From: Nonomuraea muscovyensis
Lineage (GTDB): Bacteria; Actinomycetota; Actinomycetes; Streptosporangiales; Streptosporangiaceae
Direction: 5' to 3'
Assembly: GCF_014207745.1 (NCBI RefSeq)
Contig: NZ_JACHJB010000004.1
Coordinates: 310,001 to 374,000 of the forward strand
DNA: 64,000 nt
Positions 1 to 9,091 of the stretch are shown here, piece after piece (position 1 is the stretch's first letter; the number at the start of each line of letters is the position of its first letter). A program made the translations under genes and the position numbers. The notes under the pieces are model-generated. The model searched no databases and was not told the DNA's origin. It was given only the letters and a program-made list of their open reading frames with translations.

Positions 1-3000
1 CGTCGCGTTCGCCGTACGGCAGCGCGGCGAGCCGGCGCTCCAGCGCGGCGGCGGCGCCGGCCGGCGCGGGGCCCGCCGCCGCACCCCGGCGGGCCGGCCT
101 GCGCACCAGCCCGTGGAGCAGCGGCGGGGCGGCGTCGGCGCGGGGGAGGTCGAGGTGGATCGGTACGAGCAGCGCCTCGTCGATGCTCAGCGCGGCGTCG
201 AACAGGGCGAGCCCCTCCTCGGAGGACAGGCCGCGGGCGCCGGCGCGCTCCATGCGGGCCACGTCGGCCTCGCCGAGGTGGGCGCTCATGGCGCTGCGCT
301 GCTCCCAGAAGCCCCAGGCGAGCGACTGGGCGGGCAGGTCACGCGCCTTGCGGTGGGCGGCGAGGGCGTCGAGGAAGACGTTCGCGGCGGCGTAGTTGGC
401 CTGCCCGGCGTCGCCCAGGACGCCCGCTGCGGAGGAGTAGAGGACGAAGGCGTCCACATCACCCACCAGCTCGTGCAGGTTCCACGCCGCCACGGCCTTG
501 GCCCGCAGCACCGCCCCCAACCGCTCCGGCGTCAACCCCTCCACCACACCGTCGTCCAGCAACCCCGCACAGTGCACCACCGCACTCACCGAACGACCCG
601 CCAGCACACCCGCCAGCGCCTCCCGATCAGCCACGTCACACGCCGCGACCTCCACCACCGCGCCCAACCCCGCCAACTCCGCACGCAGCTCCGCCACCCC
701 GGCACCCGCCGCACCACCACGGCTCACCAGCAGCAACCGCCGCACCCCGTACGCCACCACCAGATGACGAGCCACCAACCCACCCAGCGTGCCCGTCCCA
801 CCCGTGACCAGAACCGTCCCCCCAGGACCCAGCCGCGGCGGCATCGTCAACACGAGCTTGCCCACATGCCCGGCCCGCTGCATCACCCGGAACGCCTCCG
901 GCGCCCGCCGCACATCCCACGCCCGCACCGGCAACCGCCGCAACGCGCCACCCGCGAACAGCTCCAGCACCTCGGCCAGCATCGTGCCGAGCCGGTCGGG
1001 TCCCGCCTCCATGAGCGAGTAGAGCAGGTAGCGCACGCCGCTGTCGGTCCGGACGTCGGTCTTGCCGAGCTCCAGGAACCGGCCGCCGGGCTTCAGCAGC
1101 CGCAGCGAGGCGTCGGTGTACTCGCCGGCCAGCGAGTTGAGCACCACGTCCACGGGCGGGAACTTCTCCTCGAAGTCCAGCGTGCGGGAGGAGGCCAGGT
1201 GCTCCTCGTCCAGACCCGTCGCCTCCCACTTGCCGGGGCTCGCCGTCCCGAACACCTCCGCGCCCAGATGACGCGCGATCTGCACCGCCGCCATCCCCAC
1301 CCCACCCGCGGCCGCGTGGATCAGCACCCTCTCACCGGGACGCAGCCCGGCCAGGTCCACCAGGCCGTAGTACGCGGTCAGGAACGCCACCGGGACGGCC
1401 GCGCCCTCCGCGAACGTCCAGCCTTCGGGCAGCGGGGCCAGCAGCCGCTGGTCCGCGACGCCGGCGGGCCCGAAGGCGCCGTCCATCAGGCCCATGACCC
1501 GATCACCCGGCGCGAAGCGGGTCACGCCCGGGCCGACCTCGGTCACCACGCCCGCGATCTCACCGCCGATGGGCTCGTCGTTCTCCGGCACCATGCCGAG
1601 GGTGACGACGAGGTCGCGGAAGTTCAGCCCCGCCGCGCGGATCTCGACCCGCACCTCCCCCGCCTCCAGCACCCGACCGGCGGCGGGGTCCGGCACCAGG
1701 GTGAGGGCGGACAGGCTGCCCTTGACCGGCGCGTCCAGCCGCCATTCGGCGACCCCGGCGGGCGGGACGAGGGTGGGCGTGCTCGTCGCCCGCGCCAGCC
1801 GCGCCGCCAGCAACGTCCCGGTCCGCGCGGCCGGGTCGGCGGAGGGGCGCACCGCCAGTTGCGGCTCTCCGGCGGCCAGCGCCCCCAGCACCGCGCCGGC
1901 GGGCACATCGCCGGCGGCCGGGTCCAGGTCGAGCAGGGCGAACCGGCCGGGATGCTCCGACTGCGCCGACCTGACCAGGCCCCACACCGGCGCGGCTGCC
2001 AGGTCGCGCACGTCGCCGTCGGCTCCCGCGGACACCGCCCCGCCGGTCACCAGGACGAGCCGGGTGTCGGCGAGCCGCTCGTCGGCCAGCCATGCCTGCA
2101 GCAGCGCCAGCGCCTGCGCCGAGACCTCGCCGAGCCCGGTGGCCACGTCGGTGGTGGACGGGCGCGCGGGGCAGGCGGCGAACACCGTGCCGGGCCGCGG
2201 CTCCGCCGCCGCGACGTCCTCCAGGTCTCGGTGGACGGCGCCGGCCAGGCCGTGCCGTACCAGCTCGTGGACGTCGTCGCCCAGCACCGCGGCCGAGCCG
2301 CCCGCCGGGGCGGACAGTTCCGGCAGCGGGGTCCACTCGACGCGGAAGAGGGAGTCGTGCCGGGCCGGGGCGAGCTGCCCCGCCGAGACCGGGCGGGACA
2401 CCAGCGAACGCACCGTGGCCAGCGGGGCCCCTCCGGCGTCGGCCAGCGACAGCGACACGGCGTCACGGCCCGAGCGCCACAGGTGGACCCTGGCGGTGGA
2501 CGCGCCCGACGCGTGCAGGGTCACGCCCGTCCACGCGAACGGCAGGCTGACGCCCTGCTCGTCGCCGCCGAGCAGCGCCTCGGCGTGCAGGCCGGCGTCG
2601 AGCAGCGCGGGGTGCAGCCCGTACCGGTCGGCGCCGGCGCCCTCCGGCAGGCCGACCTCGGCGAACACCTCGTCGCCGCGCAGCCAGGCCGCCTGCAGCC
2701 CGCGGAACATCGGGCCGTAGCCGTAGCCGAGCCCGGCGAGCCGCTCGTAGAAGCCGTCGAGGGAGACGGGGGCGGCGCCCTCGGGCGGCCACACGGTCAG
2801 GTCCCCGCCGGTGTGCCCGCCGGTGTGCCCGTCGATGGGCCCGTCGGCGGGCTCCGCGTGCGGCGTGAGCAGCCCGGCGGCGTGCCGGGTCCACGATCCC
2901 TCCCCGACGCGGGAGTGCACGCTGACCGTGCGGGTGCCGTCCTGGTCCGGGCCGACGGCGATCTGCACCTCGACGCCGCCGCGCTCGGGCAGCGCCAGCG

Positions 3001-6000
3001 GCGACTCCAGCGTCAGCTCGGCCAGGTGACCGCAGCCGGCCTGGTCGCCCGCCGTGATCGCCAGCTCGACGAACGCGGTGCCCGGGAGCAGCACCGTCCC
3101 GGAGGCGGCGTGGTCGGCCAGCCACGGGTGCGTCTGCAGGGAGAGCCTGCCGGTCAGCACGATCCCGCCCGACTCGGCGAGCAGCACCGCCGCGCCCAGC
3201 AGCGGATGGTCGGCCGCGGCCAGCCCCGCCGCGGCCACGTCGCCGCCGCCGGTGGCGGCGTCCAGCCAGAACCTGCGCCGCTGGAAGGGGTAGGTGGGCA
3301 GCTCCACCCGGTACGGCGAGGTGCCGGTGACCACGGCGGTCAGGTCGGCGGGCACGCCGTTGGCGTACGCCTCGGCCGCGGAGGCGAGGAAACGCCGGGG
3401 GCCGCCTTCCTCCCGGCGCAGCGTGCCGGTGGCGTACGCGTCGGCCTCGGCGGCCTCGATCGCGTCCCGCACGCTCATCACCAGCACCGGGTGCGCGCTG
3501 CACTCGACGAACGCGCCGTGCTCCTCCGCGAGGAGGGTGGTGACCACCTGGTGGAACTCCACGGGCCGGCGCGCGTTGCTGAACCAGTAGTCGGGGGTCA
3601 GCGCCGCGCCGTCCATGGCACCGCCGGTGACCGTCGAGTAGAAGGGCACCCGGCCGGAGCGGGGGCTGATGGGCGCCAGCAGCTCCAGGAGGCGGTCGCG
3701 CAGCGGATCGACCTGGTCGCTGTGGGAGGCGACGGTGCTGGCGAGCATGCGCGCCCGCACCCCCTCGGCCTCGCACGCGGCGACCAGCTCGGCCAGGGCC
3801 GCCTCGTCGCCCACGACTGTGGAGTGCGACGGGCCGTTCTTGGCGCCGACCGACAGCCGGCCGTCCCAGGAGGCGAGCCTGCGCTCCAGCTCCGCGGCGG
3901 GCAGCGCGATCGCGGCGATCGCGCCCTTGCCGACGAGTGTCTCGGCGAACAGGCGGCTGCGCAGCACGATCACGCGGACGGCGTCCTCCAGCGAGAGCGC
4001 GCCCGCCACGTACGCGGCGGCCACCTCGCCCTGGGAGTGCCCGACGACGGCGGCCGGTCGCACGCCCACGGACTCCCACAGGGCGGCCAGCGACACCATG
4101 ACCGCGAACAGCACGGGCTGGACCACCTCCAGCCGCTCCAGCGCCTCGGGGTCGCGCAGCGCGTCGAGCACGCGCCAGTCGACGTACGACTCGATCTCCG
4201 CGGCGCACTCGGCCATCCGCGCGGCGAAGACGGGGGACGAGTCGAGGAGCTCCGTGGCCATGCCGGGCCACTGGGAGCCCTGGCCGGGGAAGACGAAGAC
4301 CGCCTCACGGCGCGCGTCGGCGGTGCCGTGGACGACGGTCGCGGCGGGCTCGTCGGCCGCGAGGGACGCGAGCGCCGCGCGCAGTTCCGCCGCGTCGTCC
4401 GCGACGACGACGGCTCGGTGTTCCCAGGCGGTGCGGGTGGTGAGCAGGGAGTGCGCGACGTCGGCGAGCCGCAGGCCGGGACGCTCGGCGAGGTGGGCCT
4501 CCAGCCGGGCCGCCTGCGCCCGCAGCGCCGCCCGGCTCCGTCCGGAGACGGCGAACGGCAGCACGGCGGCCTCGAACGCGGGCGGGGTCGGCTCCTCCGT
4601 CGGCGGCCGCTCGCCGGAGCCGGTGTCGGCGGGGTCGGGCTCCTCCAGGACGACGTGCGCGTTGGTGCCGCTCACCCCGAACGACGAGACACCGGCGCGG
4701 CGGGGCGTGCCGTCCGACGGCCACGGCGTGTTCTCCGTGAGCAGCTCGACGCCCCCCGACGACCAGTCGACGTACGGCGAGGGCTCGTCCACGTGCAGGG
4801 TGCGCGGCAGCGTCTCGTGCCGCATCGCCATCACCATCTTGATCACCCCTGCGGCGCCCGCCGCCGCCTGGGTGTGGCCGATGTTCGACTTGATCGAGCC
4901 CAGCCGGAGCGGGCCGCGCCCGTTGCGGTCGCGGCCGTAGGTGGCGAGCAGCGCGTGCGCCTCGATGGGGTCGCCCAGCTTGGTGCCGGTGCCGTGCGCC
5001 TCGACCACGTCCACCTCGTCGGGCGCGAGACCGGCGTTGGCCAGCGCCTGACGGATCACCCGTTCCTGGGAGGGGCCGTTGGGGGCGGTGAGCCCGCTGC
5101 TGGCGCCGTCCTGGTTGATGGCCGAGCCCCTGATCACGGCGAGCACGGGGTGGCCGCGGCGGCGGGCGTCGGAGAGCCGCTCGACGGCCAGGATGCCGAC
5201 GCCCTCGGCGAAGGCGGCGCCGTCGGCCGACGCGGCGAACGCCTTGCAGCGGCCGTCGCGCGACATCACCCGCTGCTGGCTGAACGCGGTGAACGTGCCG
5301 GGCGACGACATGACGGTGACGCCGCCGGCCAGCGCCAGGTCGGTCTCGCCCGTGCGCAGCGACTGGCAGGCCAGGTGCAGGGCGACCAGGGAGGCCGAGC
5401 ACGCGGTGTCCACGGTGAACGTGGGCCCCTCCAGGCCGAAGGTGTAGGCGACCCGGCCGGACACCACGCTGGGGGCCTGGCCCGTGACGAGATACCCCTC
5501 CACGCCCGCCGGCGCCTTGTCCAGGCGCGGGCCGTAGTCCTGCGGCTCGGCGCCGACGAACACGCCCGTCTGGCTGCCGCGCAACGTCGTGGGGTCGATG
5601 CCGGCGTGTTCGAGCGCCTCCCACGCCGTCTCCAGCACCAGGCGCTGCTGCGGGTCCATGGCCTGCGCCTCGCGCGGGTTGACGCCGAAGAAGTCGGGGT
5701 CGAAGTCGGCGGCGTCGTGCAGGAAGTGCGCCGACCTGGCGTACGTGGTGTTGGGGGTCTCCGGGTCGTCGTCGAACAGCCGGTCCAGGTCCCACCCGCG
5801 GTCGGCGGGGAAGCCGGTGAGCGTCTCGCGGCCCTCGGCGACGAGCCGCCACAGCTCGTCGGGCGTGGTCACGCCGCCGGGGTAGCGGCAGCCGATGCCG
5901 ACGATGGCGATCGGCTCGTCCGACCCCACGACGGCCTTGACGCCGTGGTCCTCCTCGGCGGCATGACCGAAGACGCGGGCGTAGAGGTAGTCGGCCACGG

Positions 6001-6238
6001 CCTCCGGAGTGGGGTGGTCGAAGGCCAGCGTCATGGGCAGCTCGGCGCCGACGGCCTCGGCCAGCCGGTCGTGCAGCTCCACCGCGCCCAGCGAGTCCAG
6101 GCCCAGCTCACGGAATCCACGGCCGGCCTCGACCGTGTCGGGCGGGTCCGGCAGCATGGCCCGCAAGATCTCGGCAGTGACGTCCCGCACCAGCTTGACC
6201 AGGAAGCTCCGCTGCTCGCTCAATTCGTACTCCGTCAC
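1..6238 (-). CDS. Type I modular polyketide synthase, loading ACP plus first fully reducing module (partial)
   Basis: This is the start of a macrolide-type PKS; 2,079 codons are visible and the 3' end lies beyond base 1. Domains read in order: an N-terminal acyl carrier domain (residues about 10-85, motif GLDSLGAVEL, Ser near 48); KS (about 105-525, DTACSAS with Cys near 279, EAHGTGT, NIGHTQ); AT (about 645-935, GHSQGE and VASH, typical of a branched extender); DH (about 1,010-1,265, HAASGTVLLPG and DAGLH); ER (LNFRDL, HAAAGGVGMAA); KR (GGTGTLGG, LDD of B-type KRs, Ser-Tyr-Asn triad). The last visible residues look like the linker into the module's own ACP. The GTG start overlaps the decarboxylase stop by 4 nt. 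Having no loading AT, the N-terminal ACP is presumably charged by the VinK-like acyltransferase. The AT could select ethylmalonyl- or methylmalonyl-CoA; I cannot decide from motifs alone. Confidence 0.93.
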   Translation of the reverse strand, partial: MTEYELSEQRSFLVKLVRDVTAEILRAMLPDPPDTVEAGRGFRELGLDSLGAVELHDRLAEAVGAELPMTLAFDHPTPEAVADYLYARVFGHAAEEDHGVKAVVGSDEPIAIVGIGCRYPGGVTTPDELWRLVAEGRETLTGFPADRGWDLDRLFDDDPETPNTTYARSAHFLHDAADFDPDFFGVNPREAQAMDPQQRLVLETAWEALEHAGIDPTTLRGSQTGVFVGAEPQDYGPRLDKAPAGVEGYLVTGQAPSVVSGRVAYTFGLEGPTFTVDTACSASLVALHLACQSLRTGETDLALAGGVTVMSSPGTFTAFSQQRVMSRDGRCKAFAASADGAAFAEGVGILAVERLSDARRRGHPVLAVIRGSAINQDGASSGLTAPNGPSQERVIRQALANAGLAPDEVDVVEAHGTGTKLGDPIEAHALLATYGRDRNGRGPLRLGSIKSNIGHTQAAAGAAGVIKMVMAMRHETLPRTLHVDEPSPYVDWSSGGVELLTENTPWPSDGTPRRAGVSSFGVSGTNAHVVLEEPDPADTGSGERPPTEEPTPPAFEAAVLPFAVSGRSRAALRAQAARLEAHLAERPGLRLADVAHSLLTTRTAWEHRAVVVADDAAELRAALASLAADEPAATVVHGTADARREAVFVFPGQGSQWPGMATELLDSSPVFAARMAECAAEIESYVDWRVLDALRDPEALERLEVVQPVLFAVMVSLAALWESVGVRPAAVVGHSQGEVAAAYVAGALSLEDAVRVIVLRSRLFAETLVGKGAIAAIALPAAELERRLASWDGRLSVGAKNGPSHSTVVGDEAALAELVAACEAEGVRARMLASTVASHSDQVDPLRDRLLELLAPISPRSGRVPFYSTVTGGAMDGAALTPDYWFSNARRPVEFHQVVTTLLAEEHGAFVECSAHPVLVMSVRDAIEAAEADAYATGTLRREEGGPRRFLASAAEAYANGVPADLTAVVTGTSPYRVELPTYPFQRRRFWLDAATGGGDVAAAGLAAADHPLLGAAVLLAESGGIVLTGRLSLQTHPWLADHAASGTVLLPGTAFVELAITAGDQAGCGHLAELTLESPLALPERGGVEVQIAVGPDQDGTRTVSVHSRVGEGSWTRHAAGLLTPHAEPADGPIDGHTGGHTGGDLTVWPPEGAAPVSLDGFYERLAGLGYGYGPMFRGLQAAWLRGDEVFAEVGLPEGAGADRYGLHPALLDAGLHAEALLGGDEQGVSLPFAWTGVTLHASGASTARVHLWRSGRDAVSLSLADAGGAPLATVRSLVSRPVSAGQLAPARHDSLFRVEWTPLPELSAPAGGSAAVLGDDVHELVRHGLAGAVHRDLEDVAAAEPRPGTVFAACPARPSTTDVATGLGEVSAQALALLQAWLADERLADTRLVLVTGGAVSAGADGDVRDLAAAPVWGLVRSAQSEHPGRFALLDLDPAAGDVPAGAVLGALAAGEPQLAVRPSADPAARTGTLLAARLARATSTPTLVPPAGVAEWRLDAPVKGSLSALTLVPDPAAGRVLEAGEVRVEIRAAGLNFRDLVVTLGMVPENDEPIGGEIAGVVTEVGPGVTRFAPGDRVMGLMDGAFGPAGVADQRLLAPLPEGWTFAEGAAVPVAFLTAYYGLVDLAGLRPGERVLIHAAAGGVGMAAVQIARHLGAEVFGTASPGKWEATGLDEEHLASSRTLDFEEKFPPVDVVLNSLAGEYTDASLRLLKPGGRFLELGKTDVRTDSGVRYLLYSLMEAGPDRLGTMLAEVLELFAGGALRRLPVRAWDVRRAPEAFRVMQRAGHVGKLVLTMPPRLGPGGTVLVTGGTGTLGGLVARHLVVAYGVRRLLLVSRGGAAGAGVAELRAELAGLGAVVEVAACDVADREALAGVLAGRSVSAVVHCAGLLDDGVVEGLTPERLGAVLRAKAVAAWNLHELVGDVDAFVLYSSAAGVLGDAGQANYAAANVFLDALAAHRKARDLPAQSLAWGFWEQRSAMSAHLGEADVARMERAGARGLSSEEGLALFDAALSIDEALLVPIHLDLPRADAAPPLLHGLVRRPARRGAAAGPAPAGAAAALERRLAALPYGERD

Positions 6239-7476
6239 TCGTACTTGCGGTTGAATTCGACGCGGGAGACCGACACGATCGCGTCGCCGGCCAGGACGAT
6301 CTCGGTGGGGGCGGGCCGGCCGAGGAACATGACGAGGCTGGCGGTCATGCCATAGGCGCCGGCGTTCGGGATGGTGACCACGTCGCCCGGCCGCAGCTCG
6401 GGGAGGCGCACGTTCCTGCCGAGGATGTCGCCCGGGGTGCACAGCGGCCCCACCAGCGTGGCCGTCTCATCCGTCTCCCCCGGGTCCCCGCCCGTGCTCT
6501 CGTCCGTGCCCCCGTCCGTGGTGAGGCCGACGCTGATGGGCAGCAGCCTGCCCAGCCCGGACATGCCGCCGAGCACGTTGATCCCGGCGTCGAGGATGAC
6601 GAACTTCCTGCCCCGGCTCTCCTTGACGTTGACGACCGTGCACACCAGCTCGCCGCAGTCGCCGACCAGGTGACGGCCGGACTCGACGGCCACGTGGGGG
6701 GCGCCGCCGCGCCAGCCCGGGACGTGCTCGTCGAGCATGTCCTCCAGCGCCGCGCCCAGCCCGCCGTAGACGGGCCTGTCGCCGGGCGTGAGGTACGGCG
6801 CGGCGAACCCGCCGCCGAGGTCCAGCAGCTCGATGGGCATCCCCGTCTCGCGCCGCAGCCGGGCGGCCGTGGAGACGGTGTGGCGGAACTCGGCGATCAG
6901 GCTCTGCTCGTCCTTGGCGTTGCTCAGCGAGAACAGGTGGACACCGGCCAGGCGGGTGCCCGGCACGGCGGCCAGCTCCGGCATGAGATCGGCCAGCGTC
7001 TCGCTGTCGATGCCGAACTGGGAGGGGGCGCCGGTCATCCTGATGCTCGTGGTGGCGCCGGCCTCGACGCTGTTGACGCGCAGCAGGCAGTCGGCGACCA
7101 CGCCGCGCGCGGTGGCGGCGGCGCCGACGTTCCGCAGGTCCGTCAGCGACTCCACGGAGTAGACGCGGACCCCGGCGTCCAGGGCGGCGGCCAGCTCGCC
7201 GCCGGTCTTGCCGGGGCCGGTGTAGAGGATCTCCGGCCCGGTGAACCCGGCCGCGAGGGCCGCGTCGAGCTCGCCGGTCGAGCTGATCTCGGCGCGCGCC
7301 CCCCTCTCCCGCAGGGCACGGCCGATCTCCGGATGGGGATTGGCCTTGAGGGAGAAGAACACGGTGACGCCGTCGGGCAGCGCCGCCTTCAGATCGTCGT
7401 GGGCGGCGGCGACCCGGTCCAGGTCGTAGACGTAGAGCGGGCTGCCGAAACGGGCGGCCAGGCGGGCACGGGTCAT
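6235..7476 (-). CDS. PLP-dependent fold-III decarboxylase, VinO/FlvO-like
   Basis: A 413-residue alanine-racemase-fold decarboxylase related to diaminopimelate and ornithine decarboxylases. The PLP lysine is K44 in FFSLKANP; the glycine loop is LDLGGGF (219-224), ESGRHL (265-270) binds phosphate, and the partner-subunit cysteine is C346 in GPLCTPGD. An acidic insert (about 321-338) precedes the last motif. In vicenistatin and fluvirucin pathways the equivalent enzyme (VinO, FlvO) decarboxylates a carrier-bound aspartate-type amino acid to a beta-amino acyl group; I infer the same here because the gene sits between the VinN-like ligase (4-nt ATGA overlap upstream) and the PKS (4-nt overlap downstream). 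A primary lysine or diaminopimelate decarboxylase is less likely in this setting. Confidence 0.9.
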   Translation of the reverse strand: MTRARLAARFGSPLYVYDLDRVAAAHDDLKAALPDGVTVFFSLKANPHPEIGRALRERGARAEISSTGELDAALAAGFTGPEILYTGPGKTGGELAAALDAGVRVYSVESLTDLRNVGAAATARGVVADCLLRVNSVEAGATTSIRMTGAPSQFGIDSETLADLMPELAAVPGTRLAGVHLFSLSNAKDEQSLIAEFRHTVSTAARLRRETGMPIELLDLGGGFAAPYLTPGDRPVYGGLGAALEDMLDEHVPGWRGGAPHVAVESGRHLVGDCGELVCTVVNVKESRGRKFVILDAGINVLGGMSGLGRLLPISVGLTTDGGTDESTGGDPGETDETATLVGPLCTPGDILGRNVRLPELRPGDVVTIPNAGAYGMTASLVMFLGRPAPTEIVLAGDAIVSVSRVEFNRKYE

Positions 7477-8981
7477 CCGAGTGTTTCCTTCAGCAGCAGA
7501 GCCAGCCGCTTGCGCTCGTTCTTGCCGTTGAGCGTGAGGGGGAAGGCGGGCAGGACGTGGCAGACGGCGGGGGTCTTGGCGGGTTCGAGGCGCTCGCGGA
7601 TGCCCCGCAGCACCTCGTGGGGTTCGAGGTCGCCCTCGACGAAGATCACCAGATCGTGGCCCTCGCCCGGAGGCAGCGCGGCAGCGGCGCGCACGCCCGG
7701 CACGTCCATCGCGGCCGCCTCGATCTCGACGGTGCTCATCCTGGTGCCGCGGCGCTTGAACATGTCGTCGCGGCGGCCTTCGAAGTACAGGTAGCCGTCG
7801 TCGTCCAGCCGGCCGTAGTCGCCGGTGTGCAGGCGGGGCTCGCCCGTCTCGGGGTCGGGACGATAGACGCGTTCGGTCAGGTCGGGGGCGCGCCAGTAGC
7901 CGGCCATGACGTTCGGCCCGGCCACGACGATCTCGCCGGTCGTGCCGGGAGGCACCGGCCGGCCCTCGTCGTCGAGGATGAGCACCCGGGTGCCGGGCAG
8001 TGCCCGGCCGACCGCGCCGGGCCGCTCGTGCTCCAGCTCGGGCTCCATGATCGTGACGCGCTTGCACTCGGTGATGCCGTACATGCGGACCACGACGGCG
8101 CCCGGGAAGTGCGTGCGCAGGCCGCCGATGGTGGACTCGGGCAGCGCCGCGCCGGTGTTGGTGAACATGCGGACGCCGCCGGGGACGCCGGTGCCGCGCC
8201 CGGCCAGCGTGACCAGCATGCCGCCCAGCGAGGGCACGAGGGGCACCACGGTCGCGCCGCACTCCCCGATCAGCCGGAGCAGCACCGGGTCGGGCTCGTC
8301 GCCGGCCAGCACCAGCTCCGAGCCGCCGAGCGTGGCCAGCATGATCTGGTAGAGGCCGTAGTCGAACGACAGCGGCAGCCGGCAGAACACCACGTCGTCG
8401 GCCCGGTAGCCGAGCACCGCGTTGATCGACGAGGCGGCGAAGGACACCCGGGCGTGCGGGCAGACCACGGCCTTGGGAGCCGCGGTGCTGCCGGAGGTGT
8501 AGATGAGCAGGGCGAGATCGTCGGACACCACCTTGACCGGGTCCGACCGGGCGCCCATCCCGGCCAGGATCTCGATGTCCGGCCAGAGGTCGTCCAGGCC
8601 GAGCACGGGCACGGCCGTCTCGACGGGCAGGTCCCCGGCGTCGGTGAGCACCAGCTTCGGCTCGGCGTCCGCCAGCACCGACCGCAGGTGGAAGGGCTTC
8701 ATGGCGGGGTTGAGCGGCACCGCCACGGCGCCGATGCGCCAGATGCCGTTGAGGAGGGGGACGATCTCGCGCCGGTTGCGCGCGCGCACGATCACCCGGT
8801 CGCCGTGTCCCACCCCTTCCGCCGCCAGCCTGCCGGCCACGGCGTGACTGAGATCGACCACCTGCTGGTACGTCCAGGAGCCCCGGGCATCGCGTACCGC
8901 CCGGCCCAGCGGGTGACGGGCGGCTGTCTCGTCCAGCAGGTCGTGGACGAGGCCCGAGCGGAGGGACGGCGTCGCGGCCAT
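7473..8981 (-). CDS. ATP-dependent beta-amino-acid adenylating enzyme, VinN/FlvN-like
   Basis: A 502-residue ANL-superfamily ligase with the P-loop-like motif LLIYTSGSTAAPK (158-170), the A5-type motif YGITEC (301-306) and a C-terminal lysine in NGKNERK. Stand-alone enzymes of this kind load an amino acid onto a discrete carrier protein. D207 in SFDYG and the pair K307-R308 just after YGITEC sit 100 and 101 residues apart, the spacing of the residues I recall as recognising the beta-amino group (D230) and carboxylate (K330/R331) in VinN. This, and the overlap with the decarboxylase gene, make it the likely aspartate or methylaspartate selecting enzyme. First gene of the ligase-decarboxylase-PKS operon, behind a promoter carrying AGGGG repeats. 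Confidence 0.88.
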   Translation of the reverse strand: MAATPSLRSGLVHDLLDETAARHPLGRAVRDARGSWTYQQVVDLSHAVAGRLAAEGVGHGDRVIVRARNRREIVPLLNGIWRIGAVAVPLNPAMKPFHLRSVLADAEPKLVLTDAGDLPVETAVPVLGLDDLWPDIEILAGMGARSDPVKVVSDDLALLIYTSGSTAAPKAVVCPHARVSFAASSINAVLGYRADDVVFCRLPLSFDYGLYQIMLATLGGSELVLAGDEPDPVLLRLIGECGATVVPLVPSLGGMLVTLAGRGTGVPGGVRMFTNTGAALPESTIGGLRTHFPGAVVVRMYGITECKRVTIMEPELEHERPGAVGRALPGTRVLILDDEGRPVPPGTTGEIVVAGPNVMAGYWRAPDLTERVYRPDPETGEPRLHTGDYGRLDDDGYLYFEGRRDDMFKRRGTRMSTVEIEAAAMDVPGVRAAAALPPGEGHDLVIFVEGDLEPHEVLRGIRERLEPAKTPAVCHVLPAFPLTLNGKNERKRLALLLKETLG

Positions 8982-9053
8982 AATCGCTCTCCCGTCTGGG
9001 AAGGAGTTTCCAATCCAAGAAAGAAAGTAGCTTCGCGGCCCCCCGCCGACACA

Positions 9054-9091
9054 CCCCTAAGCGCCCCCTAAGCGTTATTGACCGCCCCTTA
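9054..9091 (-). promoter_or_regulatory. Repeated AGGGG sites upstream of the ligase-decarboxylase-PKS operon
   Basis: On the coding strand of the operon three copies of a short G-tract motif occur: TTAGGGG (9060-9054), TTAGGGG (9071-9065) and TAAGGGG (9091-9085). The first two are exactly 11 bp apart and the third is 20 bp further upstream. Related pairs stand before other operons of this cluster, so this is probably the site of a pathway-specific activator. The upstream copy overlaps the last codons of the neighbouring ligase gene. Confidence 0.55.

Noticed and set aside
2463..5852. Long minus-strand Arg/Ala-rich frames within the PKS
   Set aside because: They are in other frames of the same strand as the PKS; only one frame yields KS, AT and DH motifs.
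113..6355. A 2,080-codon open frame on the plus strand opposite the PKS
   Set aside because: Its translation is Arg/Gln/His-rich without domains and mirrors the PKS on the other strand; long antisense frames are normal in DNA of this GC content.
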